Assembly: GCF_947242115.1 (NCBI RefSeq)
Contig: NC_074716.1
Location: 9,625,501-9,689,500 of the forward strand
DNA: 64,000 bases
Direction: 5' to 3'
Source: Biomphalaria glabrata
Taxonomy: Eukaryota > Mollusca > Gastropoda > Planorbidae
Below the pieces are notes generated by a model. The model was not told the origin of the DNA. It did no database searches and saw nothing but the letters and a program-made list of their open reading frames with translations. A program made the translations under genes and the position numbers. Shown in pieces: positions 63,710 through 64,000 of this stretch (the first letter of the stretch is position 1; every line of letters begins with the position of its first letter).

Positions 63710-63721
63710 TCATATATATAT
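63632..63721. repeat. (CT)n then (TA)n microsatellite
   Basis: About 10 CT units followed by about 25 TA units. Confidence 0.95.
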
Positions 63722-64000
63722 GAGGGGTGGGCAAATTACGGACGCGGAGCACATGTGGCCCGCCAAAGTGCTTTATGCGGCCCTCGGACACCTAAAGAAA
63801 TCAGGTGTGCTCACACATCACACAAATGTAAAAATGCAAATATATTAAAAATAAATAATTGTAAATATCTATAATTCATTAAAACTTTTGATTATGATTA
63901 CTTATAATGAAGAGGCTACAGAAACAATGTCTCTAAACGTCATTCTAAAAAGTTTAAAGTAAACACAGATTATTTTAAATGGCAATAATTCGAAAAATTC
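63722..64000 (+). mobile_element. Left end of a hAT element (runs off the window)
   Basis: AGGGGTGGGCAAATTACGG then CATGTGGCCCGCCAAAGTG resembles the well-known hAT end (CAGGGGTGGGCAAAC-ACGGCCCGC). The right end is outside the window. Confidence 0.6.

Overview
The window is eukaryotic, AT-rich, intron-bearing DNA. It most resembles a gastropod mollusc genome, perhaps a planorbid-type snail. That guess rests on one large spliced IAP-family gene of molluscan flavour, tRNA-derived SINEs, CR1/Rex-like and RTE-like LINEs, hAT/pogo/Merlin DNA transposons and many minisatellites. No species was confirmed, because no search could be run.

Layout. 1-13.8 kb is gene-poor: minisatellites, LINE and SINE fragments, one 81-bp TTAA MITE, and a CR1/Rex-like LINE (11.5-13.5 kb). 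13.98-35.2 kb holds the main gene. Eight coding exons on the + strand, joined by seven phase-1 introns, add up to exactly 2991 nt (996 residues plus stop). The predicted order is: hydrophobic N-terminus, Cys- and N-glycosylation-rich region, possible membrane segment, variant BIR, split trypsin-like domain with His and Ser motifs, canonical BIR, IAP-type C3HC4 RING at the C-terminus, poly-A signal. Its introns hold a young LTR element, SINEs, LINE ends, (GATA)n tracts, a 22-bp minisatellite and a hAT MITE.

37.4-39.8 kb is a decayed ZBED-like hAT transposon with matching terminal repeats. 40.5-41.4 kb and 56.75-57.7 kb (both - strand) are two paralogous intact ORFs derived from Merlin/ISXO2-type transposases. 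Both keep full length and a probable spliced 5' leader, but both have lost the same two catalytic aspartates, which suggests domesticated genes rather than live transposons. 44.0-48.3 kb is a ZMYM-like hAT remnant whose coding region is interrupted by a 2.1-kb pogo element with perfect terminal repeats and a TA duplication; that pogo carries a SINE. 48.5-53.0 kb is a short hAT-type element split by a second copy of the LTR element seen in the IAP intron. 53.4-54.3 kb is a 5'-truncated LINE with a 15-bp target duplication. 58.27-59.13 kb is probably the last two exons of an unrecognised + strand gene. The right end has an 82-bp tandem array, a hAT MITE with visible 8-bp duplication, and the left end of another hAT element.

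Most of the window is transposon-derived. The parts that look selected are the IAP-protease-RING gene, the two Merlin-derived ORFs and the small gene 3' end.
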